From positions 1-64,000 of the forward strand of contig NZ_FTNK01000021.1 of NCBI RefSeq assembly GCF_900156375.1: DNA of 64,000 nucleotides, written 5' to 3'. Made by a program: the position numbers and the translations under genes. The number at the start of each line of letters is the position of its first letter. Position 1 is the stretch's first letter. Source of the stretch: Paenibacillus macquariensis (GTDB lineage Bacteria > Bacillota > Bacilli > Paenibacillales > Paenibacillaceae). This document shows positions 1 through 8,617 of the stretch, piece after piece. Under the pieces are notes generated by a model. The model did not search any database and was not told the origin of the DNA. It saw nothing but the letters and a program-made list of their open reading frames with translations.

Positions 1-255
1 AGCAGTGTACGTATTACGCCAACGATTTAGACAATGCTTTGGCTTGTCACGACCAATGAAATCCAAGTCAAATCCAGCTTCAAGAAAGATCTCCATTGGA
101 GTCTGTCCCTTCTCGTAGGCTTTCACTGCGGCCAGCTTAAATGTGGGTGAATACGTAATGGTCTTCTCCCTGACATTCTGAACATGGGGATTTACCTCCA
201 ATTGCTTGATCTCATGTTCATTAAATATCTTTGAAGTTCCTCTCGCTTTGTTCAT
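1..255 (-). CDS. Transposase N-terminal HTH protein (IS3 OrfA-like), partial
   Basis: The first 85 codons are present and the gene runs off the left edge. The protein starts MNKARGTSKIFNEHEIKQL and contains a helix-turn-helix pattern around residues 35-70 (TFKLAAVKAYEKGQTPMEIF). This is the layout of the small DNA-binding ORF preceding the DDE transposase in IS3-type elements. The ATG is preceded by GGAGGTC about 7 nt upstream, a convincing ribosome binding site. The TGACCC terminal repeat sits about 90 bp upstream, as expected for an IS left end. Family assignment is from pattern recall. Confidence 0.6.
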   Translation of the reverse strand, partial: MNKARGTSKIFNEHEIKQLEVNPHVQNVREKTITYSPTFKLAAVKAYEKGQTPMEIFLEAGFDLDFIGRDKPKHCLNRWRNTYTA

Positions 256-346
256 AAATTGACCTCCGCTTTTTTAGATAATTCGATTAAAACACAAATG
301 ACCCGCAAGAGGGTCACTTTTTTCAAAGTTTCCATCTTACGGGTCA
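1..346 (-). mobile_element. End of an IS3-like insertion sequence (cut by window edge)
   Basis: A transposase-type HTH ORF reads leftwards from 255. Reading leftwards from 346 the sequence starts TGACCCGTAAGATGG, and an inverted copy of its TGACCC start lies at 299-316 around a 6-nt loop. IS3-family ends normally begin TG and close CA, which fits a terminus at 346. The other end and the catalytic ORF lie outside the window, so the element's completeness is unknown. The exact boundary is inferred. Confidence 0.55.
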
Positions 347-534
347 CAGTTCATTACATTCTCGGCGGTCCTTTTTTACAGATTCAGGTTTCACATCATG
401 TTGTATAAAAAAATATCTAGATTGACTTTCAGTTGAGTTCATGCAGGTACTTGACACCCGTGTGGTATATTAAAAAAAGTGATTTCACGAGGAAAGAGTC
501 GGAAGTCTAACAAACTCTACTTAGGAGGCATTTA

Positions 535-1140
535 ATGTTTCAGCATAGCAATCAGGATTTTACGGAAATAAACTTTGGTACACAAGATTTAAGGTATAGC
601 GATCTAGTTGGTTGTACATTTAATCGATGCTCATTTGCTAACGGATCACTAGAGGAGATTAACACCACCAACTGCCGATTCATCGAGTGTGATTTTCGCG
701 GAGCATTGCTAAATGGCTCCATTCATAAAGAAACGGCATTTGTGAATTGTAACTTTAACGGAGCAAATCTTTTTGTTTCGAAATTTGAAATATGCAAAAT
801 GACAGGTTCGGATTTCTCTGGATCAAATATGGACGGGATCACCATTTATCAAGGCGATTGGTCATATACAAATTTAAGACATGCCAGATTAGTTAAGCAG
901 GACTTACGTGGAATTAAATTCTTTGAAGCAGATTTATCAGGAAGTAATTTAGAAAAAGCTGATTTAAGAGATTCCGATCTGACAATGGCAATACTAGGAA
1001 AGGCACAGCTACAGGGTACTGATGTGAGAGGGGCTAAACTAGAAGGCGTAGATTTTAAAACATTCAACGTTTCAGGGATGAGAATGGATAGAGAGCAGAC
1101 TGTATTGTTAGCGATTTCTCATGGAGCCAAGGTGAATTAA
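535..1140 (+). CDS. Pentapeptide-repeat protein, Qnr/McbG-like
   Basis: The 201-residue protein is built almost wholly of five-residue repeats of the A(D/N)LxX type, clearest at about residues 130-170 (EADLSGSNLEKADLRDSDL). Proteins of this kind fold as a right-handed quadrilateral beta-helix. The length and a C-terminal stretch resembling that of Qnr (about 215 residues; a repeat followed by a short helix) put it near the Qnr/McbG group, some members of which shield DNA gyrase from quinolones or microcins. AGGAGG lies 8 nt before the ATG. It stands alone, followed by a hairpin at about 1171-1212. A gyrase role is inference; many family members have no known function. Confidence 0.8.
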   Translation: MFQHSNQDFTEINFGTQDLRYSDLVGCTFNRCSFANGSLEEINTTNCRFIECDFRGALLNGSIHKETAFVNCNFNGANLFVSKFEICKMTGSDFSGSNMDGITIYQGDWSYTNLRHARLVKQDLRGIKFFEADLSGSNLEKADLRDSDLTMAILGKAQLQGTDVRGAKLEGVDFKTFNVSGMRMDREQTVLLAISHGAKVN

Positions 1141-1384
1141 TGATCATTCTATGCCTACAATGGATCAACAAACAAGCAGGTCAGTAGAGGGGATTCCCTT
1201 AACTGGTCTGCTTGGCATTCAATATGATTTATCGCGTTACTATTTAAAGCGTTTAATGGTAAATTGAGAGGTAGATTTTACTTTTTGGAAATGGACTGCC
1301 GCTCTTTATTGGATAGTCTATTTTTATTTCCTCCCGCCCTTATTAAAAAAATGGACGCATAGCATCCCATGTCTTCCCTCACAG

Positions 1385-1807
1385 TCAATTCGAAGAGGAA
1401 TCTGCAGCGGCAGCTGACGAAGCCGCAGCAACGGCAATGGCAGTCTGCTGCGCAATTACAATATTGGTAATGCTGGTAGAGAGCATCGTGGTTAAAATGC
1501 CGTTTCGGACATCATCCACATTTTTGAAGGCTACCAACGCAGCCGACAGCAGCAACAACTCCTGCTTTGCAATGGACCAGTTGCCGAAGCCTTTTTTGGT
1601 ACGTAAAAATTCGTATGTCTCCGAGACATCAGTAACGATTGTATCTTTGTTGCAGGGGAGCAACGATAGCACACCAAGCGAGGAAAGGGTATATTCCTTG
1701 TCCAGCCGGATGCCACGTGTACGGAATTCATCGCGTAATGCAAGTACACGGGCCACCGTTTCTAAGGCTTCCTCCCCAAGAACCAGCACTTGTGTCAGGT
1801 TAAGTGA
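1385..1807 (-). pseudogene. DUF4003 protein, C-terminal fragment
   Basis: About 140 codons read leftwards, containing EYTLSSLGVLSLLPC and an alanine/serine-rich tail, patterns I associate with the C-terminus of DUF4003 proteins (normally over 300 residues, common in Bacillus and Paenibacillus). An in-frame TAG lies at 1808-1810 and no good start or ribosome site is present, so the N-terminal half is gone. The break coincides with a small repeat cluster (AAGTGAC, 6 nt, GTCACTT, then further AGTCA(C/T)T copies to 1841). Function of the family is unknown. Confidence 0.55.
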
Positions 1808-1964
1808 CTAGAATGTCACTTAAAAGTCACTTGAAAGTCATTTTGGGCAGATATACTAAATTTATCGCAACATGAGGGAGAGATTGTGGGTAGTGGGGTA
1901 TTAAGTGAGACTAAGGATCCGTAGTGTTAGCAATGTAAATTCAACCTATATTAAAGGAGATATT

Positions 1965-2870
1965 ATGGAAGTGAAATTACGAAAGACCCTCTTTGTAGGA
2001 ACCATCTTATACACAATTGTTGTCTTATATTTTATGTTCTTTGCTTTTAATAGAGTAGATCATGCAGCCAGTGAAAATGGATACACATTTATGCTTGTTC
2101 CAGAGGGAGTTCCGCTTCTATTTCCAAAACTAACCTTCTCATGGATATTTGCCTTTGGAAATATTGCTGCTTTTATCCCTTTTGGTGTACTCATTCCCCT
2201 ATTGTATCGTATACGCTTTGGGAAGTTTATAACCTTCTTTATCTTGGCGATTCTCGTTTTGGAAACACTGCAAGCTTTAACCTATCTTGGTTCCTTTGAT
2301 GTAGATGATGTAATATCCAATACATTAGGTGCAGCGATTGGATTTGTTATGTATAGAGTTGGATTTGCTTCAAAGATCTCTTATAAAAAGCTTATTGTTT
2401 CGGTTCTATCTATGGGTGTACTTCTTATTGGAATCATAGCGATCTCTGAAACCATCCATTACGTTCTAGAGAAAAGAGAAGGTCCTATTCAAGCATTAAC
2501 TGATGTGAAAGAAATTACAGGAAGTACGCCTATGACTGAGAACCTTCCAAGTTTCACTGTAGCAGGTAAGAGAATAGAGCCTAAAATGAACGTGTATAGC
2601 AGTGAAAGTGAACCAATCAAAGAATACAACTATATCCTTGGGAACAAAAAAGATGTCTGGTTTCATTCCTATTACGGTTTTCCCGACAAGGGTGAAGTTG
2701 AAATAATCGTAGATGGGCAAAGAATAGCTCAGTTAAATGACCAATATTATCAAGAGGCAGAGGCTTTGGATCGGCATTTTGAGAAGATAAATGAAATTAC
2801 GATTATAGTTTCCGGGAACGCTAAGCTTTGGGACGTTGGATTCAGTGAGATGAAGCATTGGTGGGAGTGA
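1965..2870 (+). CDS. VanZ-like membrane protein
   Basis: A 301-residue protein with four to five predicted membrane segments in the first 180 residues and a soluble C-terminal domain of about 120 residues. The VanZ-family hallmarks are visible: NIAAFIPFGVLIPLL near residue 62, a conserved ETLQ, then FDVDDVISNTLGAAIGF near residue 112. VanZ of Tn1546 gives low-level teicoplanin resistance, but chromosomal relatives are of unknown role. I choose the ATG at 1965 because AAAGGAG sits 5 nt upstream; an earlier in-frame start at 1905 has no ribosome site. The gene is monocistronic. Confidence 0.8.
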   Translation: MEVKLRKTLFVGTILYTIVVLYFMFFAFNRVDHAASENGYTFMLVPEGVPLLFPKLTFSWIFAFGNIAAFIPFGVLIPLLYRIRFGKFITFFILAILVLETLQALTYLGSFDVDDVISNTLGAAIGFVMYRVGFASKISYKKLIVSVLSMGVLLIGIIAISETIHYVLEKREGPIQALTDVKEITGSTPMTENLPSFTVAGKRIEPKMNVYSSESEPIKEYNYILGNKKDVWFHSYYGFPDKGEVEIIVDGQRIAQLNDQYYQEAEALDRHFEKINEITIIVSGNAKLWDVGFSEMKHWWE

Positions 2871-2986
2871 AGAACTAGCAGATGTTTATGATGTGGAATC
2901 AGGCGACACATCCAACCGGCTAAGTGGCAGAGCCACCCGGACCTTCAGTCCTTAAGCCGTGTGGAATGTCAGGATAGTTTAATACC

Positions 2987-3015
2987 AAAAGGGCTGTCTA
3001 ATGGCAGTCCTTTGT
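2987..3015 (+). terminator. Hairpin after the vanZ-like gene
   Basis: AAAGGGCTG and CAGTCCTTT pair around an 8-nt loop with one bulge and are followed by a few T residues. It lies about 120 bp after the VanZ-like stop and is a weak intrinsic terminator. Confidence 0.4.
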
Positions 3016-3072
3016 TACGTTAACGGGCAGTATTCACAAGTATTAACATGAACAATTATCTATGATAAAAGA

Positions 3073-3297
3073 ATGGGGTCTTACATGATGAAAACCTTGA
3101 AGTTGGCATCTATCTACTCTTTAGTTATCTTTTTTGTATTAATCATAGTTAAATTTATTTCTTCGCCTAAATTTGTTATAAGTATTTTTGAAAAAGGATT
3201 TTGGATGGGATTAGGACTCTTAATATCCTGGATAATTATTATTTTTATAATTACCTTCCTAACGTTATCTATAAGAAGGACTAAAAGGTTAAACTAA
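3073..3297 (+). CDS. Small two-helix membrane protein of unknown function
   Basis: Encodes about 70-74 residues with two strongly hydrophobic segments (about residues 13-30 and 44-65) and a basic C-terminus (RRTKRLN). In-frame ATGs occur at 3073, 3085 and 3088; a weak GGGG at 3076-3079 would favour the later pair. I do not recognise a family. It ends where a copy of the dispersed ACGGG repeat begins (3289-3315), a juxtaposition repeated elsewhere in the window. A real gene is plausible but not certain. Confidence 0.45.
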   Translation: MGSYMMKTLKLASIYSLVIFFVLIIVKFISSPKFVISIFEKGFWMGLGLLISWIIIIFIITFLTLSIRRTKRLN

Positions 3298-3315
3298 CGG
3301 GTAACGATAGTTGAA
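3289..3315 (+). repeat. Dispersed palindromic repeat (ACGGG-core), copy at 3.3 kb
   Basis: TTAAACTA, an 11-nt spacer with ACGGG, then TAGTTGAA. It shares core and arms with copies near 3.02, 4.00, 7.92, 8.68, 9.74, 9.85, 58.92, 59.58 and 60.06 kb, all in the same orientation. It overlaps the 3' end of the small membrane gene. Confidence 0.65.
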
Positions 3316-3435
3316 TCAAACAATGAGCAGTTTAACGCAAACTGTGTTTTATTTGTGGTTACGGTTCGCCGTTAACGGTCTGGTATTTTAATCTCCAGGC
3401 GTTTAGTCTCTAAACTTAATTTTGTTAACTTAAAA

Positions 3436-3457
3436 AACCCTTCCGGAAGGAAGGGTT
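3436..3457 (-). terminator. Intrinsic terminator of the SRPBCC gene
   Basis: A perfect 9-bp stem (AACCCTTCC / GGAAGGGTT) with a GGAA loop; on the minus strand it is followed by six T. It lies just downstream of the minus-strand gene ending at 3475. Confidence 0.85.
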
Positions 3458-3474
3458 AAATTAATGTTTTCATC

Positions 3475-3909
3475 CTAATCTTCTTTAGAAAGTTCACTAT
3501 ATTTTTTAAAATTGTCTAGAATCGCCTGAAAGCCTGCTTTTTGCATATCAATGGGATTGGTGGATTCTGCTTCAAAAGTTTCAATTACCTTTGTGTCGTT
3601 TTCTTGGCTAATAAAAGTAATCGCAACTTTTCTTCCATCTCCAATAGTGTAAGAAATAAACTCGTTTATTCTCACTTCATCATAAACACCACCAAAATCA
3701 AATCCAAAGCTACCATCCTTAGCTTCCATTCTTGTAAGAAAACTCCCGCCAATTCTTAAATCATTTTCAGCATTAGGAGCATGCCATTCATCAGAAGCAA
3801 AAGACCATTTCGTTATATGCTGTGGTTCTGTCCAATATCCCCACACTTTTTCAACGGGTGCATGAACTATGGTTTCTACCGTTATTGTTACTTTATCACC
3901 TGTTTCCAT
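3475..3909 (-). CDS. SRPBCC / AHSA1-type ligand-binding domain protein
   Basis: A 144-residue single-domain protein with the START-like helix-grip pattern of the AHSA1 group: an N-terminal strand followed by APVEKVWGYWTEPQHITKWS (residues 17-36), a central run of strands including GGSFLTRMEAKDG, and a C-terminal helix ending in QAILDNFKKYSE. Members are small cytosolic proteins with a deep hydrophobic cavity; most bacterial ones have no known ligand. A GAGGCGG-like ribosome site precedes the ATG and a strong terminator follows. Family call is firm, function open. Confidence 0.8.
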   Translation of the reverse strand: METGDKVTITVETIVHAPVEKVWGYWTEPQHITKWSFASDEWHAPNAENDLRIGGSFLTRMEAKDGSFGFDFGGVYDEVRINEFISYTIGDGRKVAITFISQENDTKVIETFEAESTNPIDMQKAGFQAILDNFKKYSELSKED

Positions 3910-4143
3910 GATGATTACCGCCTCACTGTAGTGAATTTATTTTCATGATTGATTATATCATTGTACTGACGGATAACGAAAGCGGAGGGGCTTCCTATAG
4001 GTACAAACGGGCAGTAATGTGTAATAATTTCTGAACTTATTCTACATATTAAATATATATTCCCAAGTAATTGTACTCAATCCTATTAGATCTATTTAAT
4101 CTTGAAAAGAAGCATGTTCATATCATATTGAGGAGAAATAAAT

Positions 4144-4430
4144 ATGAAAAAAAAGTTACTCAAATACAATTATGTTGATCTCCATTTTACTTAATTTTGT
4201 ACTATTAGTTTGTATTATTAATCAGAATTTTAATATGTTTGGTTCAAAAGATACAATCGCTACAACATACTCTAGTTTCTACGACAGTGTGAGAAAATTA
4301 GATGGGACGTTAGATCAAATAGATGATTCAACGGAAGAAATGAAGATTATAGAGAATATGTATATATCCAAAGTTTGTTCAAAAGTTCAATGATGTAGTC
4401 AAATCATTAAATATTTTCCAATGATTAATA
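4144..4430 (+). pseudogene. Frameshifted small membrane/exported protein
   Basis: GAGGAG at 4131 precedes an ATG at 4144, but that frame stops after 16 codons. Dropping one base from the A8 tract at 4147-4154 gives a protein with a basic start, a hydrophobic helix (about 20 residues) and an acidic coil-like tail, open to 4393. A second shift near 4370 would add KFVQKFNDVVKSLNIFQ. Two disruptions suggest decay, though a homopolymer of this length could also be a sequencing error or a slippage switch. No family recognised. Confidence 0.45.
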
Positions 4431-4552
4431 ATCAATGGAATCTAAAAGAAGATGACTCCTGTATAATAAAGAAATCATCTTCTTCAAATTGCCTAGTCTT
4501 TTTTAAAAGTATCCTTTAAAAAGGGTACTCATTACTCGTGAAGTTGAGCTAA

Positions 4553-4855
4553 TTAACCTTTGGTCTTGTAGGGCTTTCTTTTTTTGCTACGGCTTGCGTT
4601 CCTATTACCGTTTGCTTTGGCGTTAACTGCTGCAATAACTTGTAACGCATTTCCTAAGGATTGAAGGAGGTTACCTACAACCGTTAAATCGTTGGAATCC
4701 TTGTTAACTGTGGTTTCCCAAAGCTCTGCGGTCAATTCAGCCTGTGCCGCATTAGCTATGGATTGCATCGTATTGCCAATAATAGACAACTGTTCAGCTT
4801 CTTCCTGTCGCCGCTTGCTTTTGGATAGATTTTTGGACTGACCGATAGCTGCAAT
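4553..4855 (-). pseudogene. Fragment of a repetitive helical protein (DUF6944-like)
   Basis: About 100 codons are open from an in-frame TAA at 4856-4858. The sequence carries two related helical repeats, SIIGNTMQSIANAAQAE and TVVGNLLQSLGNALQVIA, then a very basic tail (SRSKKRKPYKTKG). The repeat style resembles the DUF6944 repetitive proteins of Bacillaceae, of unknown function, but only the C-terminal part is present and no ATG or ribosome site is seen. A TTG at 4787-4789 could start a 78-residue product. Probably a remnant. Confidence 0.4.
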
Positions 4856-4858
4856 TTA

Positions 4859-5087
4859 CGACTGTTATTTCGTTTTTGTGAAAACATGCTCTTTACACTT
4901 CAATAAAGAACAAATATTCGCGCATAATCAAACCAGGTAGTATAGCCTTGATGTTTGAAAAGGAAACTTTTGATATCTGTAGATGAGGTAGTAAAGAGAG
5001 AAGAGGTTAGAATTAAACTACTATTCAGTGAGAGGTTTTCTTTTTTCGGTTATCAACTATAAGAGAGAGAACACCAAATATAAAGAA
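4859..5087. other. Intergenic stretch without a recognised gene
   Basis: AT-rich sequence between two degraded genes. I find no ORF with a ribosome binding site, and no repeat or promoter that I can defend. Confidence 0.4.
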
Positions 5088-5123
5088 AGACCTTGCTCTC
5101 ATAAACAATTGAGAGCGAGGTCT
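5088..5123. terminator. Bidirectional terminator-like hairpin
   Basis: A 14-bp stem (AGACCTTGCTCTCA with TGAGAGCGAGGTCT, one G-T pair) closes an 8-nt loop. T5 follows on the plus side. It lies 30 bp after the stop of the SLH fragment on the minus strand. Confidence 0.75.
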
Positions 5124-5153
5124 TTTTGATAGAATAATTGTTGAAAAACGAAG

Positions 5154-5519
5154 TTAGTTTTTTACATTTAACAGTTTAGCGATAAAGGCTGCTGCTTCAG
5201 CACGGGTTGCAACTTGTTGAGGAGCAAATCGGTTCTGACCAACACCGTTCACAAGTCCTTCTTTGACGGCAGTCGCGACATAAGGTACAGCCCACGCCGG
5301 GATGGAGTTCTTATCGGAGAAGGAAAGTGATGCTTTTGTATTTACCCCAAGTTTTGCTGCCCGAACCATGGTAATGTATCCTGCATCAAATCCGGATTTA
5401 ATAGCGCTCTCACCCCAGTGTCCTGAAATGTCTTTTAGAGACACAGTAGGTTGAGGATTACTGTCTGGACCCGTTGTAGGCAGTTCTACATCTTTTTTGA
5501 TTATTCCGAATTGATCCAC
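5154..5519 (-). pseudogene. S-layer-homology (SLH) domain remnant
   Basis: A frame of 121 codons contains one full SLH motif (KDISGHWGESAIKSGFDAGY, about residues 29-48) and a second (WAVPYVATAVKEGLV... ATRAEAAAFIAKLL). SLH domains anchor surface proteins to pyruvylated secondary cell-wall polymers. A TAA lies two codons before the apparent GTG start, there is no signal peptide and no ribosome site, so this is the C-terminal leftover of a larger surface protein. The preserved stop and terminator suggest loss of the 5' part. Confidence 0.7.
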
Positions 5520-5715
5520 AATTTAAAACGATTTACTGTTTTTAAAAAAGTTGCACCGTTTCACCCCGTTGGATATGATTATCTATACACACAATGAGGT
5601 TAGTTTACAAACCGATTATGCATATAGAAAAAGTTGAACCTAAAAAAGAGTCTGCGGAATTTTGTCGGAATTGAAGAAGAAGTAAAAAAACTATGGCTGA
5701 ATAGGAGAGTACGAC

Positions 5716-6087
5716 ATGGAAGTTTTTGCAGAATATTTAGCGCATATTGATAACCCACAACATCGGGACCGAACGGAAGAAGTTTTGGCTTGGATAACTA
5801 GGAAATTTACAAATTTAAAGCCAAAAATTGCGTGGAATCAGCCTATGTTCACCGATCACGACACATATATTATTGGCTTTAGCGTGGCCAAACATCATTT
5901 GGCTGTTGCCCCTGAAATTGCAGGGATTAATCATTTTTCTGAAGAAATTGTGCAGGCTGGCTATGATCACACCAAACAGTTGGTGCGTATCCAGTGGGAT
6001 AGTCCGGTTGATTTCTCATTACTTGAGAAAATGATCAAGTTTAATATTTTGGATAAGGCAGACTGTTCAACTTTTTGGAGGAAATAA
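5716..6087 (+). CDS. ydhG: Frataxin-like iron chaperone YdhG (DUF1801)
   Basis: A 123-residue cytosolic protein closely matching my memory of Bacillus subtilis YdhG/Fra: MEVFAEYLAHIDNPQHRDR at the start, a central KIAWNQPMFTDHDTYIIGFS (residues 37-56), and the C-terminal DKADCSTFWRK. The family (DUF1801) has a frataxin-like fold; B. subtilis Fra delivers iron for Fe-S cluster and heme assembly. TAGGAG lies 9 nt before the ATG. The next gene, a YdeI-like protein, starts 42 bp downstream, so the two may be co-transcribed. Confidence 0.85.
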   Translation: MEVFAEYLAHIDNPQHRDRTEEVLAWITRKFTNLKPKIAWNQPMFTDHDTYIIGFSVAKHHLAVAPEIAGINHFSEEIVQAGYDHTKQLVRIQWDSPVDFSLLEKMIKFNILDKADCSTFWRK

Positions 6088-6128
6088 AAATGACTCTCAA
6101 TACCTAGAAAGGAGAATGTATTTTATCT

Positions 6129-6722
6129 ATGGAAATTGAAAATTTAATTACAGTACAATCGAGAGATGATTTGAGGGTTTGGTTACAGGGGAATTGTAAG
6201 TTCGAAAAATTTTGTTGGGTAGTAGTTAGTATGACGCCGAACCCCGATACGCTGTTATATTTGGACGCGGTCGAAGAATCATTATGCTTTGGATGGATCG
6301 ATGGAGTCAAAAAGAAAATATCTGAAACCCAACTGGCGCAGAGACTGTCTCCCAGAAGTAAAGGGAGTTCATGGACTGAATTGAATAAAGAACGTGTCCG
6401 CCGCCTCGAAAAGATGGGGTTAATGAGTGACGATGGAAGAAAGGTGCTTCCTGATATGGGCCACGATTCTTTTAAAATAGACAGGGTTATTGAGCAAAGG
6501 CTAAAAGAAGAAAAGCAAGTATATGAGAATTTCATGGCATTTCCAGCTCTTTATAAAAGAGTTCGGATCGACACGATACAAAGCAATAAAAATCAGCCAG
6601 TCTTATTTAAGAGCAGATTAGACAAGTTGATAACAAACACTAAAGAAAACAAAATGTACGGTCAATGGCATGATAATGGACGCCTTCTAGATTACTTAGA
6701 TGCAATAGATCGAATAAAGTGA
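6129..6722 (+). CDS. YdeI/OmpD-associated family protein
   Basis: A 197-residue protein with the family's signature near residues 45-75: YLDAVEESLCFGWIDGVKKK, followed by RLSPRSKGSSWTELN and RVRRLEKMGLM. Such proteins are widespread, cytosolic and poorly understood; some are annotated as bacteriocin-protection proteins. AAAGGAGA lies about 13 nt upstream of this ATG, slightly long. It follows ydhG closely and is followed by a weak hairpin at 6790-6811. Family assignment is good; activity unknown. Confidence 0.75.
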   Translation: MEIENLITVQSRDDLRVWLQGNCKFEKFCWVVVSMTPNPDTLLYLDAVEESLCFGWIDGVKKKISETQLAQRLSPRSKGSSWTELNKERVRRLEKMGLMSDDGRKVLPDMGHDSFKIDRVIEQRLKEEKQVYENFMAFPALYKRVRIDTIQSNKNQPVLFKSRLDKLITNTKENKMYGQWHDNGRLLDYLDAIDRIK

Positions 6723-7089
6723 AATTATTGGTTGAGTTGGTAATATTGTTGCTTTAACGGGGAAACTCTATTTCAATGATATATTAATGAGCAGGCGCTG
6801 CGGTGCCTGCTTATTTCATTGAAGTAACAAGCAGGGGAGTTTCAAGATCGTGTAGAACAAATTTAGAAAAGACACGGGAGAATAATAAATTTAAGCAAGA
6901 AATTTTATTTAATCTGCCAATAGTACGGATTAAGTCCCCAATTTAAGGAGACTTACGGAGGTCTAGCGATGGTTGTTACACCTAGTTACAATATGATTTT
7001 AAGTGCTAAAGTGAAGTTATCTGAATAGATTTGAGAGATGTCAGTGATAGTCTAGATTGATGAGAAATACGAACAGGAGGTGAGTCTTA
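6723..7089 (+). other. mgtC upstream region
   Basis: Holds a terminator-like stem (AGCAGGC at 6790-6796 with GCCTGCT at 6805-6811) and a second hairpin at 6931-6955 (TAAGTCCCC with GGAGACTTA, one mismatch). I looked for a magnesium-sensing M-box leader and could not recognise its conserved core. No ORF with a ribosome site was found. Confidence 0.4.
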
Positions 7090-7752
7090 ATGCAATATCA
7101 TTACTTGCTGCGTATTATTTTAGCCGGCATTTGCGGGCTGATTATCGGGTACGAACGTAAAAGCCGTATGAAGGAAGCGGGTATTCGAACTCATTTTGTT
7201 ATAGCTATCGGAGCATCCATGATGATGGTGGTTTCCAAATATGGTTTTCAAGACATTCTGGGCGAGAAAAATATTGCGCTCGATCCGTCCCGGATAGCCG
7301 CTCAAGTCGTTAGCGGAGTCGGTTTTCTTGGAGCAGGGATGATCTTTATGCAGCGGCAAACGATAAAAGGACTAACTACAGCGGCAGGGATGTGGACAAC
7401 GGCGGGTATAGGTATGGCAATCGGCTCCGGCCTTTATGTAATCGGCATAGGGGTTACTGCGCTTATCCTTGCGGCTCAAATGCTGTTGCACAGTCGTTTT
7501 GGCTGGATATCCGCTCCCAAGACCGAGCATTTGGCGATCCGTTTAATCGACGAACCCGGAGCTGTGGGTTATATTCAAAAAATGCTTAAGGAAAAAGATA
7601 TTACCCTTTTAAATTTTCATGTGGAAAAAGATAAGGGAACTTCAGATATACTCATGGAGATTACAATCAGGTTACCCAAGGCTTTAGGAGTTGAGCACTT
7701 ATTACCGCTCATTCAAGACTTTTCCTTCATCAAAGCTATCGAGGTTCATTAG
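7090..7752 (+). CDS. mgtC: MgtC/SapB family membrane protein
   Basis: A 220-residue protein with four to five N-terminal membrane helices and a C-terminal ACT-like soluble domain from about residue 145. Family signatures are present: GLIIGYERKSRMKEAGIRTH (residues 17-36), SRIAAQVVSGVGFLGAGMI (about 76-94) and the GLTTAAGMWTTAGIG helix. MgtC proteins aid survival in low magnesium and, in pathogens, modulate the F-ATPase and intracellular growth. AGGAGGTG lies 8 nt upstream. Monocistronic, with a clean terminator at 7830-7858. Confidence 0.9.
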   Translation: MQYHYLLRIILAGICGLIIGYERKSRMKEAGIRTHFVIAIGASMMMVVSKYGFQDILGEKNIALDPSRIAAQVVSGVGFLGAGMIFMQRQTIKGLTTAAGMWTTAGIGMAIGSGLYVIGIGVTALILAAQMLLHSRFGWISAPKTEHLAIRLIDEPGAVGYIQKMLKEKDITLLNFHVEKDKGTSDILMEITIRLPKALGVEHLLPLIQDFSFIKAIEVH

Positions 7753-7829
7753 TGGTTGTTACAGGTCCTTCTGAGATGCCGATGGTTTATGCCAGAATGA
7801 ATAAAAAAATGGATAAAATAACACTAAGT

Positions 7830-7858
7830 GTTGATCTTGTTGAAGATCAGCTTTTTTT
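7830..7858 (+). terminator. Intrinsic terminator after mgtC
   Basis: TGATCTT and AAGATCA pair around GTTG, extended by a G-C and a G-T pair, followed by T7. Confidence 0.8.
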
Positions 7859-7917
7859 GTTGGTCCTAAGAGGGGATAGGTATAGATTATAATCCCGCTT
7901 TTAACCATAATTCATTA

Positions 7918-7938
7918 AACTAACGAGCAGTTATGTTT
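7918..7938 (+). repeat. ACGGG-type repeat, diverged copy at 7.9 kb
   Basis: Reads AACTAACGAGCAGTTATG, one base off the ACGGGCAG core. The right arm is degraded. It lies about 100 bp before a GNAT gene. Confidence 0.4.
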
Positions 7939-8035
7939 AGCTATAATTAATCTTTACCAGCCATGACCTCTTACAGTTTGTTATTATAATACGTGGTAGT
8001 GCAATCTACGAAATATGTATTAGGGAGATAAATTG

Positions 8036-8617
8036 ATGAGCTCAAATACTCATTCCACTTCGGAAGAAAACGTGTTTAAGATTGACTGCAAGGATATTAT
8101 TTTAAGAGAATACATAATTGAGGATTTGGACGACCTACAAGACATTACCTGGCAACCTGAAATATATGAATTTTTGATTGATTGGAACGTATCAAGGGAA
8201 CAACGTGAAGACTGGATAAAGAATTATGAAATACCAGAGAACAAAGGGTTTTTAAATGCTGTTTCAAAAGATGGAGATATTGGACAACTTCGTTTGCGAT
8301 TGGGTATCATATCCAAAGAGTCAGGTGAATTTATCGGCTGGTGTTGTACAGGAATATTGGATAAGTTGCCCCCACCAAATAGAGAGATTTTTTATGGAAT
8401 CTCAAAACACCATACAAACAAGGGTTACACGACCCAAGCTGCGGAAGGTTTAATTAAGTATTTATTTGAAAACACCAATGTCGAGGAACTCATCGCTATA
8501 GCTCAGATACGTAACGTCCCATCGAATAAAGTGATACAAAAATGTGGTTTTGAATTTCAATACAATATTGAGATTGAAAGTAGACAATATAATTATTACA
8601 AACTTAGTAAGAGATAG
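8036..8617 (+). CDS. GNAT N-acetyltransferase, RimJ/RimL type
   Basis: A 193-residue single-domain acetyltransferase. The N-terminal IILREYIIEDLDDLQDIT matches the RimJ/RimL-like opening, and the acetyl-CoA loop region reads YGISKHHTNKGYTTQAAEGLIKYLF (family pattern Y.l....qgkGya.Ea), followed by a typical NVPSNKVIQKCGFEFQ. Members acetylate ribosomal-protein N-termini, aminoglycosides or small amines; the substrate here cannot be read. I choose the ATG at 8036 (AGGGAGA about 8 nt upstream) over the adjacent TTG. A repeat cluster starts at its stop codon. Confidence 0.85.
   Translation: MSSNTHSTSEENVFKIDCKDIILREYIIEDLDDLQDITWQPEIYEFLIDWNVSREQREDWIKNYEIPENKGFLNAVSKDGDIGQLRLRLGIISKESGEFIGWCCTGILDKLPPPNREIFYGISKHHTNKGYTTQAAEGLIKYLFENTNVEELIAIAQIRNVPSNKVIQKCGFEFQYNIEIESRQYNYYKLSKR

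Noticed and set aside
1437..1811. A 124-codon plus-strand ORF
   Set aside because: It mirrors the DUF4003 fragment on the minus strand, whose frame matches a known family.
6723..7089. Possible M-box riboswitch upstream of mgtC
   Set aside because: A hairpin is present at 6931-6955, but the conserved M-box core elements were not recognisable.
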